From Mycobacterium sp. Z3061 (GTDB lineage: Bacteria; Actinomycetota; Actinomycetes; Mycobacteriales; Mycobacteriaceae), in contig NZ_CP134062.1 in NCBI RefSeq assembly GCF_031583025.1, positions 2,170,001 to 2,234,000 of the forward strand: a stretch of DNA of 64,000 nt, written 5' to 3'. This document shows, one piece after another, positions 49,138 through 59,574 of this stretch. The notes below the pieces were generated by a model. It had not been told where the DNA came from. It worked only from the letters and a program-made list of their open reading frames with translations, and did no database searches. Position numbers and translations under genes: made by a program. Position 1 is the first letter of the stretch, and the number at the start of each line of letters is the position of its first letter.

Positions 49138-49893
49138 GTGGCCGACAAACCCAAGCGCCCCGCTCGACTCGACCTGAAGTCCGGTGACGGCAAGTTCGGC
49201 AGGCTCATCCAGATCGGCGGCACCGCGATCGTGGTGATCTTCGCCGTCGTCCTGGTCTTCTACATCGTGACGAACAATCACAAGAAGACCCCGGTCAGCG
49301 GAGAAGGCGCCGTTCGCGTCGCCTCCAGCAAGCTGGTCAGCGATAACGGCAAGCCCAAAGCCCTGGTCGCCTTCTACGAGGACTTTCTGTGTCCGGCGTG
49401 CGGCAACTTCGAGCGTGGCTTCGGACCCACGGTCTCCAAGCTGATCGACATCGGCGCAATCGCCGCGGACTACTCCATGGTCACGATTCTGGACAGCCCG
49501 CGAACCCAGAACTACTCCTCGCGGGCCGCGGCCGCGGCCTACTGCGTGGCCGACGAGTCCATCGAAGCGTTCCGCCGGTTCCATTCGGCGCTGTACAGCA
49601 AGGACATCCAGCCCGAAGAGACCGGCACGAAGTTCCCCGACAATGCGCGACTGATCGAGATCGCCCGCGAGGCGGGTGCGGCGGGCAAGGTGCCGGACTG
49701 CATCAACAGTGGCAAGTACATCTCGAAGGTCACCGGCCTGGCGGCGGCCAGCAACATCCGCGCCACCCCGACGGTCCGGATCAACGGCGAGGAATACGAC
49801 CCGTCGACACCCGAGGCCCTGGTCGCCAAGATCAGGGACATCGTCGGGAACATCCCCGGCATGGACGAGGCTTCGGCAGCGTCGAAGACCTAA
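49138..49893 (+). CDS. Membrane-anchored DsbA-like thioredoxin-fold oxidoreductase
   Basis: A 251-residue protein, homologue of Rv2969c. A short cytoplasmic start, one transmembrane segment (IGGTAIVVIFAVVLVFYIV) and an extracytoplasmic DsbA domain with active-site CPAC in YEDFLCPACGNF and the cis-proline loop ATPTVRIN. It forms disulfides in exported proteins. The VKOR gene three bases downstream supplies the oxidising partner in actinobacteria. GTG at 49138 follows GTGAGGA. Confidence 0.95.
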   Translation: MADKPKRPARLDLKSGDGKFGRLIQIGGTAIVVIFAVVLVFYIVTNNHKKTPVSGEGAVRVASSKLVSDNGKPKALVAFYEDFLCPACGNFERGFGPTVSKLIDIGAIAADYSMVTILDSPRTQNYSSRAAAAAYCVADESIEAFRRFHSALYSKDIQPEETGTKFPDNARLIEIAREAGAAGKVPDCINSGKYISKVTGLAAASNIRATPTVRINGEEYDPSTPEALVAKIRDIVGNIPGMDEASAASKT

Positions 49894-49896
49894 CAG

Positions 49897-50520
49897 ATGT
49901 CAGTCGACGTTGTCGCCGAGGAATCCGGCGAACTGAAACCGACGGGCACGGGGGTGCCCGTGCTGAGCGCGTGGTGGGTGCTGATCGGCGGCGTGATCGG
50001 CCTGCTCTCCTCGATCACGCTGACCGTGGAAAAGATCGAGCTGCTGCGTAACGCCGCGTACGTGCCGACCTGCAACATCAACCCGATCTTGTCGTGCGGC
50101 TCGGTGATGGTGACCAAACAGGCGTCGGTGCTCGGCTTCCCCAATCCACTGCTGGGCATTGCAGGATTCACCGTGGTGGTAGTGACCGGAGTGCTGGCGG
50201 TGGCGAAAGTGCCGCTGCCCCGGTGGTATTGGACCGGTCTGGAAGTCGGGCTGGCGATGGGTGCGGTGTTCGTGCACTGGCTGATCTTCCAGAGCCTGTA
50301 CCGGATCGGGGCCCTCTGCCCGTACTGCATGGTGGTGTGGGCCGTCACCATCACCCTGCTGGTGGTGGTGGCATCCATCCTGCTGCGTCCGACGCTGGAC
50401 GACCGCGGCCTGTTGCGGTTCCTGTTCGGATGGCGGTGGTCACTCGTCACGTTCTGGTTCACCACCGTGTTCCTGCTGATCATGGTCCGCTTCTGGAACT
50501 ACTGGTCGACGCTCATCTGA
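49897..50520 (+). CDS. Vitamin K epoxide reductase (VKOR) family protein
   Basis: A 207-residue integral membrane protein with four or five hydrophobic segments, homologue of Rv2968c. The loop cysteines are in PTCNINPILSCGSVM near residues 52-61, and the active-site CxxC is ALCPYCMVVW near residue 143. Mycobacterial VKOR replaces DsbB: it re-oxidises the DsbA-like protein using quinone. The three-base spacing from its partner indicates one transcript. Confidence 0.95.
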   Translation: MSVDVVAEESGELKPTGTGVPVLSAWWVLIGGVIGLLSSITLTVEKIELLRNAAYVPTCNINPILSCGSVMVTKQASVLGFPNPLLGIAGFTVVVVTGVLAVAKVPLPRWYWTGLEVGLAMGAVFVHWLIFQSLYRIGALCPYCMVVWAVTITLLVVVASILLRPTLDDRGLLRFLFGWRWSLVTFWFTTVFLLIMVRFWNYWSTLI

Positions 50521-50534
50521 GTTAGGGGTCAAGG

Positions 50535-53500
50535 GTGATCTCCAAAGTGCTGGTGGCCAATCGCGGCGAGATCGCGATACGGGCGTTCCGCGCCGCCTAC
50601 GAACTCGGCGTCGGCACCGTCGCCGTCTACTCCTACGAGGACCGCAACTCACTGCACCGGCTCAAGGCCGACGAGTCCTATCAGATCGGTGAGGTCGGGC
50701 ACCCGGTGCGCGCGTACCTGTCGGTCGACGAGATCGTCGAGACGGCGCGCCGCTGCGGAGCGGACGCCGTCTACCCGGGCTACGGATTCCTTTCGGAGAA
50801 TCCGGATCTGGCCGCCTCGTGCGCGGCCGCTGGTATCGCGTTCGTCGGGCCGGGCGCGGAAGTGCTTGAGCTGACCGGAAATAAGTCCCGGGCCATCGCG
50901 GCCGCGCGGGAGGCGGGGCTGCCGGTGCTGGAGTCCTCGGCGCCGTCGTCGTCGGTGGACGAACTGGTGTCGGCCTCTGAAGCTATGCGGTTTCCTTTGT
51001 TCGTCAAGGCCGTTGCCGGCGGAGGAGGACGCGGGATGCGCCGCGTCACCGACAGTGCGGCGCTGCCGGAAGCGATCGAAGCCGCCAGCCGGGAAGCCGA
51101 GTCGGCGTTCGGGGACCCGACGGTGTACCTGGAGCAGGCCGTGCTGCGCCCGCGCCACATCGAGGTGCAGATCCTGGCCGACACGCACGGCAACGTGATC
51201 CACCTCTACGAGCGCGACTGCAGCGTGCAGCGGCGCCACCAGAAGGTGATCGAGCTGGCGCCGGCGCCGAACCTGTCGCCGGAACTGCGCGACAAGATGT
51301 GCGCGGACGCCGTCGCCTTCGCCCGCCACATCGGTTACAGCTGCGCCGGCACCGTCGAATTCCTGCTCGACGAGAGCGGCGACTACGTCTTCATCGAGAT
51401 GAATCCGCGGATTCAGGTGGAGCACACCGTCACCGAGGAGATCACCGATGTCGACCTGGTCTCCAGCCAGCTGCGCATCGCCTCCGGCGAGACGCTCGAA
51501 GACCTCGGCCTGACCCAGGATGCCGTGCGGCCGCACGGTGCCGCCCTGCAGTGCCGCATCACCACCGAGGATCCGGCCAACGGTTTCCGCCCGGATACCG
51601 GCCGGATCAGCGCCCTGCGCACGCCGGGTGGTGCCGGGATCCGGCTGGACGGCAGCACCAACCTGGGTGCGGAGATCAGCGCGCACTTCGATTCCATGTT
51701 GGTCAAGCTCACCTGCCGGGGCCGGGATTTCCAGACTGCGGTCAACCGGGCACGACGCGCCATGGCGGAGTTCCGGATTCGCGGGGTATCGACGAATATT
51801 CCGTTCCTGCAAGCGGTTCTGGACGACCCGGACTTCCAGGCCGGTCGCGTCACCACGTCGTTCATCGATGACCGGCCGCACCTACTGACCGCGCGCACCT
51901 CGGCGGACCGCGGCACCAAGATCCTCAACTATCTGGCCGACGTCACCGTCAACAAACCGCACGGCACCCGGCCGTCGAAGGTGTACCCGCAGGACAAGCT
52001 GCCCGACATCGACCGCGACACCACGCCACCGGCCGGTTCAAAGCAACGGCTGGTCGAGCTCGGCCCGGAGGGGTTCGCCCGCTGGCTGCGGGAGTCACCG
52101 GCCGTCGGGGTGACCGACACGACGTTCCGCGACGCGCACCAGTCGCTGCTGGCGACCCGGGTGCGCACCAGCGGATTGCTCATGGTGGCACCGCATCTCG
52201 CGCGGACCACGCCGCAACTGCTGTCGGTGGAGTGCTGGGGTGGTGCGACCTACGATGTGGCGCTGCGTTTCCTGAAAGAGGACCCGTGGGAGCGGCTGGC
52301 CGCCCTGCGCGAATCGATTCCCAACATCTGCCTGCAGATGCTGTTGCGGGGCCGAAACACAGTGGGCTACACGCCGTATCCGGAGATCGTCACGTCGGCC
52401 TTCATCGAGGAGGCAACTGCCACCGGCATCGACATCTTCCGCATTTTCGACGCGCTCAACAATCTGGACTCGATGCGCCCGGCCATCGATGCGGTACGCG
52501 AAACCGGTTCCGCGATAGCCGAAGTCGCCATGTGCTACACCGGCGACCTGTCCGATCCGGGGGAGCGGCTGTACACCCTCGACTACTACCTGCGGCTGGC
52601 CGAGAGCATCGTGGCGGCCGGCGCGCATGTGCTGGCCATCAAGGACATGGCCGGCCTGCTGCGGGCACCGGCCGCGCACACCCTGGTCAGCGCTTTGCGC
52701 AGCCGGTTTGACCTGCCCGTGCACGTGCATACCCACGACACGCCCGGCGGCCAGCTCGGCAGTTATGTGGCGGCGTGGCAGGCGGGGGCCGACGCGGTCG
52801 ACGGGGCGGCCGCGCCGATGGCGGGCACCACTAGTCAGCCGTCGCTGAGTTCGATCGTCGCCGCGGCGGCGCACACCGACTATGACACCGGCTTGTCGCT
52901 GGAGGCGGTGTGCGCGCTGGAGCCGTACTGGGAGGCGTTGCGAAAGGTGTACGCGCCCTTTGAGTCTGGGCTTCCGGGCCCGACCGGGCGGGTCTATCAC
53001 CACGAGATTCCGGGTGGCCAGTTGTCGAACCTGCGCCAGCAGGCGATCGCGCTGGGGCTCGGTGACCGGTTCGAGGAGATCGAAGAGGCGTACGCGGGTG
53101 CCGACCGGGTGCTGGGACGGCTGATCAAGGTGACGCCGTCGTCGAAGGTGGTCGGCGACCTGGCGCTGGCGCTGGTCGGTTCGGGACTGTCCGCCGACGA
53201 ATTCGCCTCCGAGCCGTCCCGTTTCGACATCCCCGACTCGGTGCTCGGTTTCCTGCGCGGCGAGCTGGGCGATCCGGTGGGTGGCTGGCCGGAGCCGCTG
53301 CGTGAGAAGGCGCTGGCCGGTCGCGCGCCGACCAAGCCGGCACCCGAACTGACCGCCGATGACGAGAACGCGCTGTCCTCACCCGGCCCGAAACGGCAGG
53401 CGACGCTGAACCGACTGCTGTTTCCCGGCCCGACAAAAGATTTCGAGGAACACCGGGATATCTACGGCGACACTTCGCAGTTGTCGGCCAACCAGTTCTT

Positions 53501-53918
53501 CTACGGCCTGCGCCAAGGCGAAGAGCACCGGGTGAAGCTGGAGCGCGGCGTGGAGTTGTTGATCGGGCTCGAGGCGATCTCGGAACCCGACGAGCGCGCC
53601 ATGCGGACCGTCATGTGCATCATCAACGGCCAACTGCGGCCGGTGCTGGTGCGCGACCGGAGTATCGCCAGCGCGGTGCCGGCCGCCGAGAAAGCCGACC
53701 GCGGCAACCCGAATCATGTTGCGGCGCCGTTCGGCGGGGTGGTCACCGTGAGCGTGTCCGACGGCGACGAGGTGAGCGCCGGTCAGACCATCGCCACTAT
53801 CGAGGCGATGAAGATGGAAGCCCCGATCACCGCGCCGCACGACGGCACTGTGGAACGCGTCGTGCTGTCGAGCACCGCTCAGGTGGAAGGTGGAGACCTG
53901 CTGGTGGTGCTGCGCTGA
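50535..53918 (+). CDS. pca: Pyruvate carboxylase
   Basis: Biotin enzyme converting pyruvate and bicarbonate to oxaloacetate. The 1127 residues hold all three parts. The biotin carboxylase is residues 1-450, with [14 protein letters not shown] in the ATP-grasp and [15 protein letters not shown]. The carboxyltransferase is about 520-1000, with [17 protein letters not shown] metal/pyruvate site and [11 protein letters not shown]. The biotinyl domain carries the modified lysine in [10 protein letters not shown] near the end. GTG at 50535, 14 bases after the VKOR stop. Its stop TGA overlaps the putative CTG start of rsmD. Confidence 0.96.
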   Translation: MISKVLVANRGEIAIRAFRAAYELGVGTVAVYSYEDRNSLHRLKADESYQIGEVGHPVRAYLSVDEIVETARRCGADAVYPGYGFLSENPDLAASCAAAGIAFVGPGAEVLELTGNKSRAIAAAREAGLPVLESSAPSSSVDELVSASEAMRFPLFVKAVAGGGGRGMRRVTDSAALPEAIEAASREAESAFGDPTVYLEQAVLRPRHIEVQILADTHGNVIHLYERDCSVQRRHQKVIELAPAPNLSPELRDKMCADAVAFARHIGYSCAGTVEFLLDESGDYVFIEMNPRIQVEHTVTEEITDVDLVSSQLRIASGETLEDLGLTQDAVRPHGAALQCRITTEDPANGFRPDTGRISALRTPGGAGIRLDGSTNLGAEISAHFDSMLVKLTCRGRDFQTAVNRARRAMAEFRIRGVSTNIPFLQAVLDDPDFQAGRVTTSFIDDRPHLLTARTSADRGTKILNYLADVTVNKPHGTRPSKVYPQDKLPDIDRDTTPPAGSKQRLVELGPEGFARWLRESPAVGVTDTTFRDAHQSLLATRVRTSGLLMVAPHLARTTPQLLSVECWGGATYDVALRFLKEDPWERLAALRESIPNICLQMLLRGRNTVGYTPYPEIVTSAFIEEATATGIDIFRIFDALNNLDSMRPAIDAVRETGSAIAEVAMCYTGDLSDPGERLYTLDYYLRLAESIVAAGAHVLAIKDMAGLLRAPAAHTLVSALRSRFDLPVHVHTHDTPGGQLGSYVAAWQAGADAVDGAAAPMAGTTSQPSLSSIVAAAAHTDYDTGLSLEAVCALEPYWEALRKVYAPFESGLPGPTGRVYHHEIPGGQLSNLRQQAIALGLGDRFEEIEEAYAGADRVLGRLIKVTPSSKVVGDLALALVGSGLSADEFASEPSRFDIPDSVLGFLRGELGDPVGGWPEPLREKALAGRAPTKPAPELTADDENALSSPGPKRQATLNRLLFPGPTKDFEEHRDIYGDTSQLSANQFFYGLRQGEEHRVKLERGVELLIGLEAISEPDERAMRTVMCIINGQLRPVLVRDRSIASAVPAAEKADRGNPNHVAAPFGGVVTVSVSDGDEVSAGQTIATIEAMKMEAPITAPHDGTVERVVLSSTAQVEGGDLLVVLR

Positions 53919-54469
53919 CGCGCCTGATCGGAGGCTCGGCCGGCGGGCGGCGCCTCGCGGTTCCGCCGCGCGGGACGAGGCCGACCACCGATCGGGTGCG
54001 CGAGTCGCTGTTCAACATCCTCTCGGCGCGCCTGGACCTGACCGACCTGGCGGTGCTCGATCTCTATGCGGGCTCCGGTGCACTGGGCCTGGAGGCACTG
54101 TCTCGCGGGGCCGCGTCGGCGGTGTTCGTGGAGTCCGACCAGCGCACCGCGGCCTTCCTGGCGCGCAACATCACCGCCGTCGGTCTGCCCGGCGCGGTGG
54201 TGCGCCGTGGCCCGGTGGCCACTGTCCTGGCGGCGGGGGCAGCGTCACCGGTTGACCTGGTGCTCGCCGACCCGCCGTACGACACCGAAACCGCCGACGT
54301 CGACGCGGTTCTGGCCGCGTTGGGCACCCATGGCTGGGTGCAGGAGGGGACCGTCGCGGTTGTGGAGCGCGGCGTCGGAAGCGCGCCGCTGACCTGGCCG
54401 CCGGGCTGGTCGGTGTGGCCGGAGCGGGTTTACGGCGACACTCGTCTGGAGCTGGCCGAGCATGAGTGA
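53915..54469 (+). CDS. rsmD: 16S rRNA (guanine(966)-N(2))-methyltransferase
   Basis: A 184-residue SAM-dependent methyltransferase. The SAM motif is [19 protein letters not shown] near residue 45 and the catalytic motif is LADPPYD near residue 118. [20 protein letters not shown] is the family N-terminus and begins right after a CTG codon at 53915 that overlaps the pca stop (CTGA). There is no ATG, GTG or TTG at that place, and the next in-frame GTG would delete conserved residues, so CTG is the most likely start. coaD follows after 24 bases. Confidence 0.88.
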   Translation: MTRLIGGSAGGRRLAVPPRGTRPTTDRVRESLFNILSARLDLTDLAVLDLYAGSGALGLEALSRGAASAVFVESDQRTAAFLARNITAVGLPGAVVRRGPVATVLAAGAASPVDLVLADPPYDTETADVDAVLAALGTHGWVQEGTVAVVERGVGSAPLTWPPGWSVWPERVYGDTRLELAEHE

Positions 54470-54493
54470 CCCGCCCTGCTAGCGTCATCGGTT

Positions 54494-54973
54494 ATGAGCG
54501 GCGCGGTATGCCCCGGGTCCTTCGACCCCGTGACGTTGGGCCACATCGACGTCTTCGAGCGCGCCGCGGCCCAGTTCGACGAGGTGGTGGTCGCGATCCT
54601 GGTCAACCCGGCCAAGAAAGGCATGTTCGACCTCGACGAGCGGATCGCGATGATCGAGGAGTCGACGGCGCACCTGCCCAACCTTCGGGTGGAATCCGGT
54701 CAGGGGTTGGTGGTCGACTTCGTCCGGTCCGTGGGGATGAACGCGATCGTGAAGGGTCTGCGCACCGGCACGGACTTCGAATATGAGCTGCAGATGGCGC
54801 AGATGAACAAGCACGTGGCGGGGGTCGACACTTTTTTCGTCGCGACCGCTCCGCGGTATTCGTTCGTCTCGTCTTCGCTGGCGAAAGAGGTCGCGATGCT
54901 GGGCGGCGACGTGACCGAGCTACTGCCCGAGCCGGTCAACCGCCGCATGCGGGAGCGGATAGCCCAGCGTTAG
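54494..54973 (+). CDS. coaD: Phosphopantetheine adenylyltransferase
   Basis: A 159-residue enzyme that makes dephospho-CoA from 4'-phosphopantetheine and ATP. The nucleotidyltransferase motif [15 protein letters not shown] is at residues 6-20, with the [12 protein letters not shown] loop and the C-terminal [15 protein letters not shown]. It starts at ATG 54494 and its stop overlaps the convergent phosphoesterase stop by four bases. Confidence 0.97.
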   Translation: MSGAVCPGSFDPVTLGHIDVFERAAAQFDEVVVAILVNPAKKGMFDLDERIAMIEESTAHLPNLRVESGQGLVVDFVRSVGMNAIVKGLRTGTDFEYELQMAQMNKHVAGVDTFFVATAPRYSFVSSSLAKEVAMLGGDVTELLPEPVNRRMRERIAQR

Positions 54974-55929
54974 GCGCTGCACTGCCAATAGTTCTCGGCT
55001 CGGATCGTGGTTTCGCCGGACCAACGGTAGGCGGTCAATTTGCCGCCTTTCGCCACGCTGAAGTCCACGCAGGCGCAGTGCGCCGTCCAGTCGCGGGCGT
55101 GTTGCGGGCTGCCGTTGCGCCAGTAGTGGCCGTAGAACACCGGTACCGTCTGCGTGTAGGTGTAGGAGCGCTCTTCGGGCGAGACCTCGATGTCCGGCAA
55201 GGCGGGGTAGGGCGTGCCGTCTTCGGTCGTGAAAGTGTCTGCGATTTCCGCGATTTGGCGCACCGTGGTGGCATTGTCGTCCCACCAGCGGATTCGCGCA
55301 CTGCCGCGGAGGTGATTGTCCTTGTCCTTGAAGGGTGGCAGGTCGCGGGCCGTGAGGCTGATCTCGGGACCCTTGAGTAGCACTTCGACGGCCTCGTACA
55401 GTTCGTGGCCTTTGGTGGAGGCGTCGACGAACTGGTGTACGGCGTCGAAACGGTGCGAACCGAGTTGTTGCTCAACTGTTTTCATCGACTCGTCGTGCCA
55501 GCAGGCGTGTACCACGCGCAGGTCGCCGAGGTCGAGCCACAGCGGGAGGGTTGCGAACCAGGCCACGTAGTAGGCCCGCTGGTCGTCGGTGAGCTGATCG
55601 AGGAATTGCCGGTGCTGCCGGTTGTTCTTGTCGGTGTGTTCCCGAAGGTGGCGCCCGCTGCCGCCGGGATGCTCGGTCGCATACCCGATCGCGTTGAATT
55701 CGTGGTTACCCATGACGATTTGGGCGCTTCCGCCGTCGACCATGGTCTTGACGATCTGCAGGACGCGCAGTTGCTCACTGCCGCGGTCGACCAGGTCGCC
55801 GACGAAGATCGCCTGGCGCTGCGGATGCCGGAAGACGCCGTCCCGATGTTCGTACCCGAGCTCGGTCAGCAGAGTCTGGAGAGCGGAAGCGCAGCCGTGG
55901 ATGTCGCCGATGATGTCGTAACCCTGCAC
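54970..55929 (-). CDS. Calcineurin-type metallophosphoesterase
   Basis: A 319-residue protein with the two-metal phosphoesterase motifs in order: GDIHGC at residues 8-13, GDLVDRG near 44-50, GNHE near 74-77, and VVHACWHD and FYGHYW further on. The pattern is that of the Ser/Thr-phosphatase/ApaH branch; the substrate could be a phosphoprotein or a dinucleotide polyphosphate. GTG at 55929 is the start. It sits between coaD and an epimerase; I recall no counterpart between coaD and purU in M. tuberculosis. Confidence 0.9.
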   Translation of the reverse strand: MQGYDIIGDIHGCASALQTLLTELGYEHRDGVFRHPQRQAIFVGDLVDRGSEQLRVLQIVKTMVDGGSAQIVMGNHEFNAIGYATEHPGGSGRHLREHTDKNNRQHRQFLDQLTDDQRAYYVAWFATLPLWLDLGDLRVVHACWHDESMKTVEQQLGSHRFDAVHQFVDASTKGHELYEAVEVLLKGPEISLTARDLPPFKDKDNHLRGSARIRWWDDNATTVRQIAEIADTFTTEDGTPYPALPDIEVSPEERSYTYTQTVPVFYGHYWRNGSPQHARDWTAHCACVDFSVAKGGKLTAYRWSGETTIRAENYWQCSA

Positions 55930-56033
55930 GAACCGATTCTCGCACTGGGCACCGACAGGGCCGGGTATAGCGCACCGGTCAGCGATTGCGTTACCGTCCT
56001 GCGCAGAGTTGCTTGACGGGATCGAGGACTGCC

Positions 56034-57095
56034 ATGTCAGGAACCGTGCTGATCACCGGTGCTTTCGGTCTGGTGGGGACCGAGACGGTCAGACGATTCG
56101 CGGCCGACGGGTGGCAGGTGGTCGCCACGGCGCATCGCAAAGCCTACGACGAGCTGCCGCCGCGCGTGCAGACCCACTGGACCGATCTGACCGACCCCGC
56201 GCAGGTGCGGTCGGTGGTTTCCGAGGTGTCGCCGGACGTGATCGTCCACCTCGCGGCCGTGATCCCGCCGCTGGTGTATCGCGATGCCGCCTTCGCCCGC
56301 ACATTGAACGTCGGCGCCACCGCGTCATTGGTTCATGCGGCGTCGGATCAGCCGAACCCGCCACGCTTTCTACACGCCTCCAGTACGGCGATTTATGGCT
56401 CCCGCAATCCCTACCGTCATCCCGAGTTGATCACGTTGGACACTCCGATTCGGCCGTGCGAACTCTATGGCGGCCACAAACTCGAAGCCGAGCAACTCGT
56501 TCGGTCTTCGAATCTGGATTGGGTGGTGCTGCGGCTCGGCGGCGTTCTGAGCATCGACCCGAGGGCCATGCCGGTAACCCGCGACATGATGTATTTCAGC
56601 AGTGCGCTGCCGTCGGATAGCCGGGTTCATTCCATCGACACCCGCGATGTCGCAGCGGCGTTCGCGGCCGCAGCTCGCGACGACGTCGTCGGCGAAATAT
56701 TTCTGATTGGAGGCGACGATTCGCACCTGCTGCGGCAGGGGGATATCGCGTCAGCGATGGCGGCTGCCCAGGGCATGCCCGGTTTGATGCCGCAGGGACG
56801 GCCCGGTGATGCCAACGACGACGCCGGCTGGTTCCCCAACGCCGATTGGATGGATGTGGCGGCGGCGCAGAAGGCGTTGCAGTTTCAGCACCATCCGTGG
56901 CCCGACATGCTGGCCGAGATGCGTGCCCAGACCGGTTGGAAGCGTTATCCGCGAAGGCTCGTCGTCCCGTTGGCCCGCCAATTCATCAAACGGCAAGCGG
57001 CATACCGTAAATCGCCGGGGGAGTACGCCGATGCATGGACGGCACTGGGGGCGCGATTCGGCAGTACGGCGGTGGACACCGCTGAGAAGGCCTAG
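56034..57095 (+). CDS. NAD-dependent epimerase/dehydratase family protein
   Basis: A 353-residue extended SDR. Cofactor loop ITGAFGLVGTETVRRF is at residues 6-21, HLAAVIPPLVYRDA mid-domain, catalytic Ser region HASSTAIYGS, and YGGHK as YxxxK near 144-148. The C-terminal 80 residues, rich in arginine and tryptophan, bind the unknown substrate. ATG at 56034 is preceded by GAGGA. Its stop lies five bases from the convergent purU stop, inside a nine-base tandem duplication. Confidence 0.9.
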   Translation: MSGTVLITGAFGLVGTETVRRFAADGWQVVATAHRKAYDELPPRVQTHWTDLTDPAQVRSVVSEVSPDVIVHLAAVIPPLVYRDAAFARTLNVGATASLVHAASDQPNPPRFLHASSTAIYGSRNPYRHPELITLDTPIRPCELYGGHKLEAEQLVRSSNLDWVVLRLGGVLSIDPRAMPVTRDMMYFSSALPSDSRVHSIDTRDVAAAFAAAARDDVVGEIFLIGGDDSHLLRQGDIASAMAAAQGMPGLMPQGRPGDANDDAGWFPNADWMDVAAAQKALQFQHHPWPDMLAEMRAQTGWKRYPRRLVVPLARQFIKRQAAYRKSPGEYADAWTALGARFGSTAVDTAEKA

Positions 57096-57100
57096 AAGGC

Positions 57101-57973
57101 CTAGAAGACGATCGTCTGGTTGTTGTGCACGATGACGCGGTCCTGGCAGTGCCATAACACCGCACGCGAGAGCACCGCACGTTCCACGTCGGCCCCGACG
57201 CGCACCAGGTCTTCGACGGTGTCGGTGTGACTGACCCGCACCACGTCCTGTTCGATGATCGGCCCCTCGTCGAGAACCTCGGTGACGTAGTGCGCGGTGG
57301 CGCCGACGAGTTTGACGCCCCGCTCCCGGGCCCGCTTGTAGGGCGCCGCCCCGATGAAGGCGGGCAGGAACGAGTGATGAATGTTGATCAGCGGACACCC
57401 GACACCCGACAGAAATTCCGGTGTCAGGATCTGCATGTACCGGGCGAGCACCACCAGATCCACGTTGCCGCTGAGTAATTGAAGCTGCCGCTGCTCCGCC
57501 TCGGCGCGCGTGTCACGGGTGGCGGGAATATGGAAGAACGGCACCCCGAACGGACGGACCTGCTCAGCCAGGTCGGGGTGATTCGCGATCACCATGGAGA
57601 TGGACATCTGCAGTTCGCCACGGCGGTTGCGCCACAACAGGTCCAGCAGGCAGTGGTCGTCCTTGGAGGCCATGATGGCCACCCGTTTGGGTTTGGCGGC
57701 CTCGGTGAACCGGTAGTCGATTCCGAACCTTTCGGCTACGGCAGCGGCGAACTCGCGTTCTAACCCGTCGATGGCAGCCGTCAGGCCCGGCAGGTGAAAG
57801 ATCGCCCGCTGCAGGAATGTTCCGCCCTCGGGTGCCGTCGAATGCTGGTCCAGCGAGATGATGTTGGCCCCGGCCTGCGTGAGGAAAGTGCTCACCGCGG
57901 CAATGATTCCCGGTCGGTCGCTGCAGCGCAGCAACAACCGTCCAATGTCGGCGGGCTCGTTCGGTTTTGACAC
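57101..57973 (-). CDS. purU: Formyltetrahydrofolate deformylase
   Basis: Releases formate and tetrahydrofolate from 10-formyl-THF. The 290 residues consist of an N-terminal ACT domain (LLLRCSDRPGIIAAVSTFL) and a formyltransferase-like catalytic domain with INIHHSFLPAFIGAAPY and LDEGPIIEQDV supplying the Asn-His-Asp triad. The GTG at 57973 (VSKPNEPADIG) has AAAGGGA upstream. The longer open frame to 58237 runs antisense-like and lacks family resemblance. Confidence 0.94.
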   Translation of the reverse strand: MSKPNEPADIGRLLLRCSDRPGIIAAVSTFLTQAGANIISLDQHSTAPEGGTFLQRAIFHLPGLTAAIDGLEREFAAAVAERFGIDYRFTEAAKPKRVAIMASKDDHCLLDLLWRNRRGELQMSISMVIANHPDLAEQVRPFGVPFFHIPATRDTRAEAEQRQLQLLSGNVDLVVLARYMQILTPEFLSGVGCPLINIHHSFLPAFIGAAPYKRARERGVKLVGATAHYVTEVLDEGPIIEQDVVRVSHTDTVEDLVRVGADVERAVLSRAVLWHCQDRVIVHNNQTIVF

Positions 57974-58037
57974 CCAGGTCCCTTTCGCCGTGAATTTCCG
58001 CAGGCCACGATACCGCTGCGGGTGGGCATCTCGGCAG

Positions 58038-59399
58038 CTATGGATCGTCTTCGTCGTCGGGTGCGAAGAGTTTTTCGGGGTGGTGGAAGGTGTTGATGCG
58101 CGGTTGCCCGTGGTCCAAGTGGGCCGGCGGTAGCCATTCGGTGTCGCTTTTGGCGTTTTTGCGGGTGGTCCAGCCTTTTTCGGCGAGGCGGTTATCAATG
58201 CCGCAGGCCAGGGTGAGGTCGGCGATGTCGGTGACATAGGTGTTCGTCCAGCCGCTGACGTGGTGGACCTCGGCGTGGTAGCCGGGGGTGTCGCAGCCGG
58301 GGCGGGTGCAGCCGCCGTCTTTGGCCAGCAGCATCAGTCGCTGGGCGAGGTTGGCGAAGCGCTTGGCGTGGAACAGGGCCAGGGGTTTGGCGCCGTCGAA
58401 GATCGCGAGGTAGTGGTGGGCGGTAGCGGCCCAGCCGATCAGGGTGGGCAGCGGGATGCGGGTGCCGCCGCCGGTGCGGGCCCGCCCGGCCCCGGCTTCG
58501 AGGTCCTTCAAACTGGTGCTGACGATGATGCTGACGGGTAGGCCGTTGTGGGTGCCCAACTCGCCGGTGGCGAACAGTTCACGGATAGCGGTGACCGTGG
58601 CGTCGTGGTTGCGTTGGGGTTGGCTGCGGGTATCGCGGCGGGCCGCTTGCTCATCGGGTGCGCCGTCGAGGACCGGCTTGTCGTCGTCGGGGTTGTTGGC
58701 GCCGGGGGCGGCCAGCTTGGCCCACAGCGCTTCGATCAACGCCCGTAGTTCGGGGGTGATCAATCCGCTGATGCGCGACATGCCGTCGTATTGCTGGGGG
58801 CCGAGGGTCAGGCCGCGTTTGCGGGCGCGTTCTTCTTCGGTGTAGTCGCCGTCGGGGTGCAGCAGGGCCATGAGTTCGTGGGCGTATTTGGCGACTTGGT
58901 CGGGGCGGAAGTCACAGGCCTTGCCGGCGAGGTCTTTCTCGGCGGCTTCCCAGGTCCCTACATCCACCGTGCTGGGCAGGTGGGCGACGAAGTTGCGGAT
59001 CACTTTCACCGCGCCATCACCGACCAAACCAGCGCATTGGGCGGCCGCGGTCGCGGTCAACAAGGGGGCCAGTGCTTCTCCGGTGAGGGCGCGGCGCGGG
59101 CCGAGGTCTTCTGCTTCGGCGATGCGCCGGTTGGCGTCGGCTTTGGTGATGCGCAGTCGGTCGGCGAGTGCGGCGGGGAGTTTGCCGCCGAGTTCTTCTT
59201 CGGTGGCTTGGGTTTTGAGCTGGTTGATCAGCGCGTGGCGCACCGACCGCGAGCGGCGTTCCCGGCGTTCCTCGCGCTCGAGGGCCCGCAGCAGCTCGGG
59301 AGTGGTCAGCGCGTCAAAGCTCAACGCGCACAGCCGGTCCTGCACCTCGTCGGACGCGTCGAAGACCTCCACGATCTCCTCACGCGTGCTCGATGCCAT
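58038..59399 (-). CDS. 13E12 repeat family protein (DUF222 with C-terminal HNH endonuclease)
   Basis: A 453-residue member of the actinobacterial 13E12/DUF222 family. The helical N-terminal DUF222 region ([40 protein letters not shown]) is followed near residue 370 by an HNH-type zinc motif: [21 protein letters not shown], then [15 protein letters not shown]. These genes occur in many dispersed copies in mycobacterial genomes, and in M. tuberculosis the REP13E12 copies serve as prophage phiRv1 integration sites. Function is unknown. It lies 64 bases upstream of purU on the same strand and separates it from the permease next to which purU sits in M. tuberculosis. Confidence 0.92.
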   Translation of the reverse strand: MASSTREEIVEVFDASDEVQDRLCALSFDALTTPELLRALEREERRERRSRSVRHALINQLKTQATEEELGGKLPAALADRLRITKADANRRIAEAEDLGPRRALTGEALAPLLTATAAAQCAGLVGDGAVKVIRNFVAHLPSTVDVGTWEAAEKDLAGKACDFRPDQVAKYAHELMALLHPDGDYTEEERARKRGLTLGPQQYDGMSRISGLITPELRALIEALWAKLAAPGANNPDDDKPVLDGAPDEQAARRDTRSQPQRNHDATVTAIRELFATGELGTHNGLPVSIIVSTSLKDLEAGAGRARTGGGTRIPLPTLIGWAATAHHYLAIFDGAKPLALFHAKRFANLAQRLMLLAKDGGCTRPGCDTPGYHAEVHHVSGWTNTYVTDIADLTLACGIDNRLAEKGWTTRKNAKSDTEWLPPAHLDHGQPRINTFHHPEKLFAPDDEDDP

Positions 59400-59574
59400 G
59401 CCGCAATTCTACGAAGCACCACCGACAAGTCCGGATCGCCGCGAGAGCCGAAAGGTGTTGATATCACCGGCAATATCACTTTTCAGAACCTGATGCCACT
59501 CATCTCAAGTTACTGATGTGACACCTGGGAACGGTCGGTAATCAGGCGGACTCAGTCACCCGAGGCGGGCTGAC

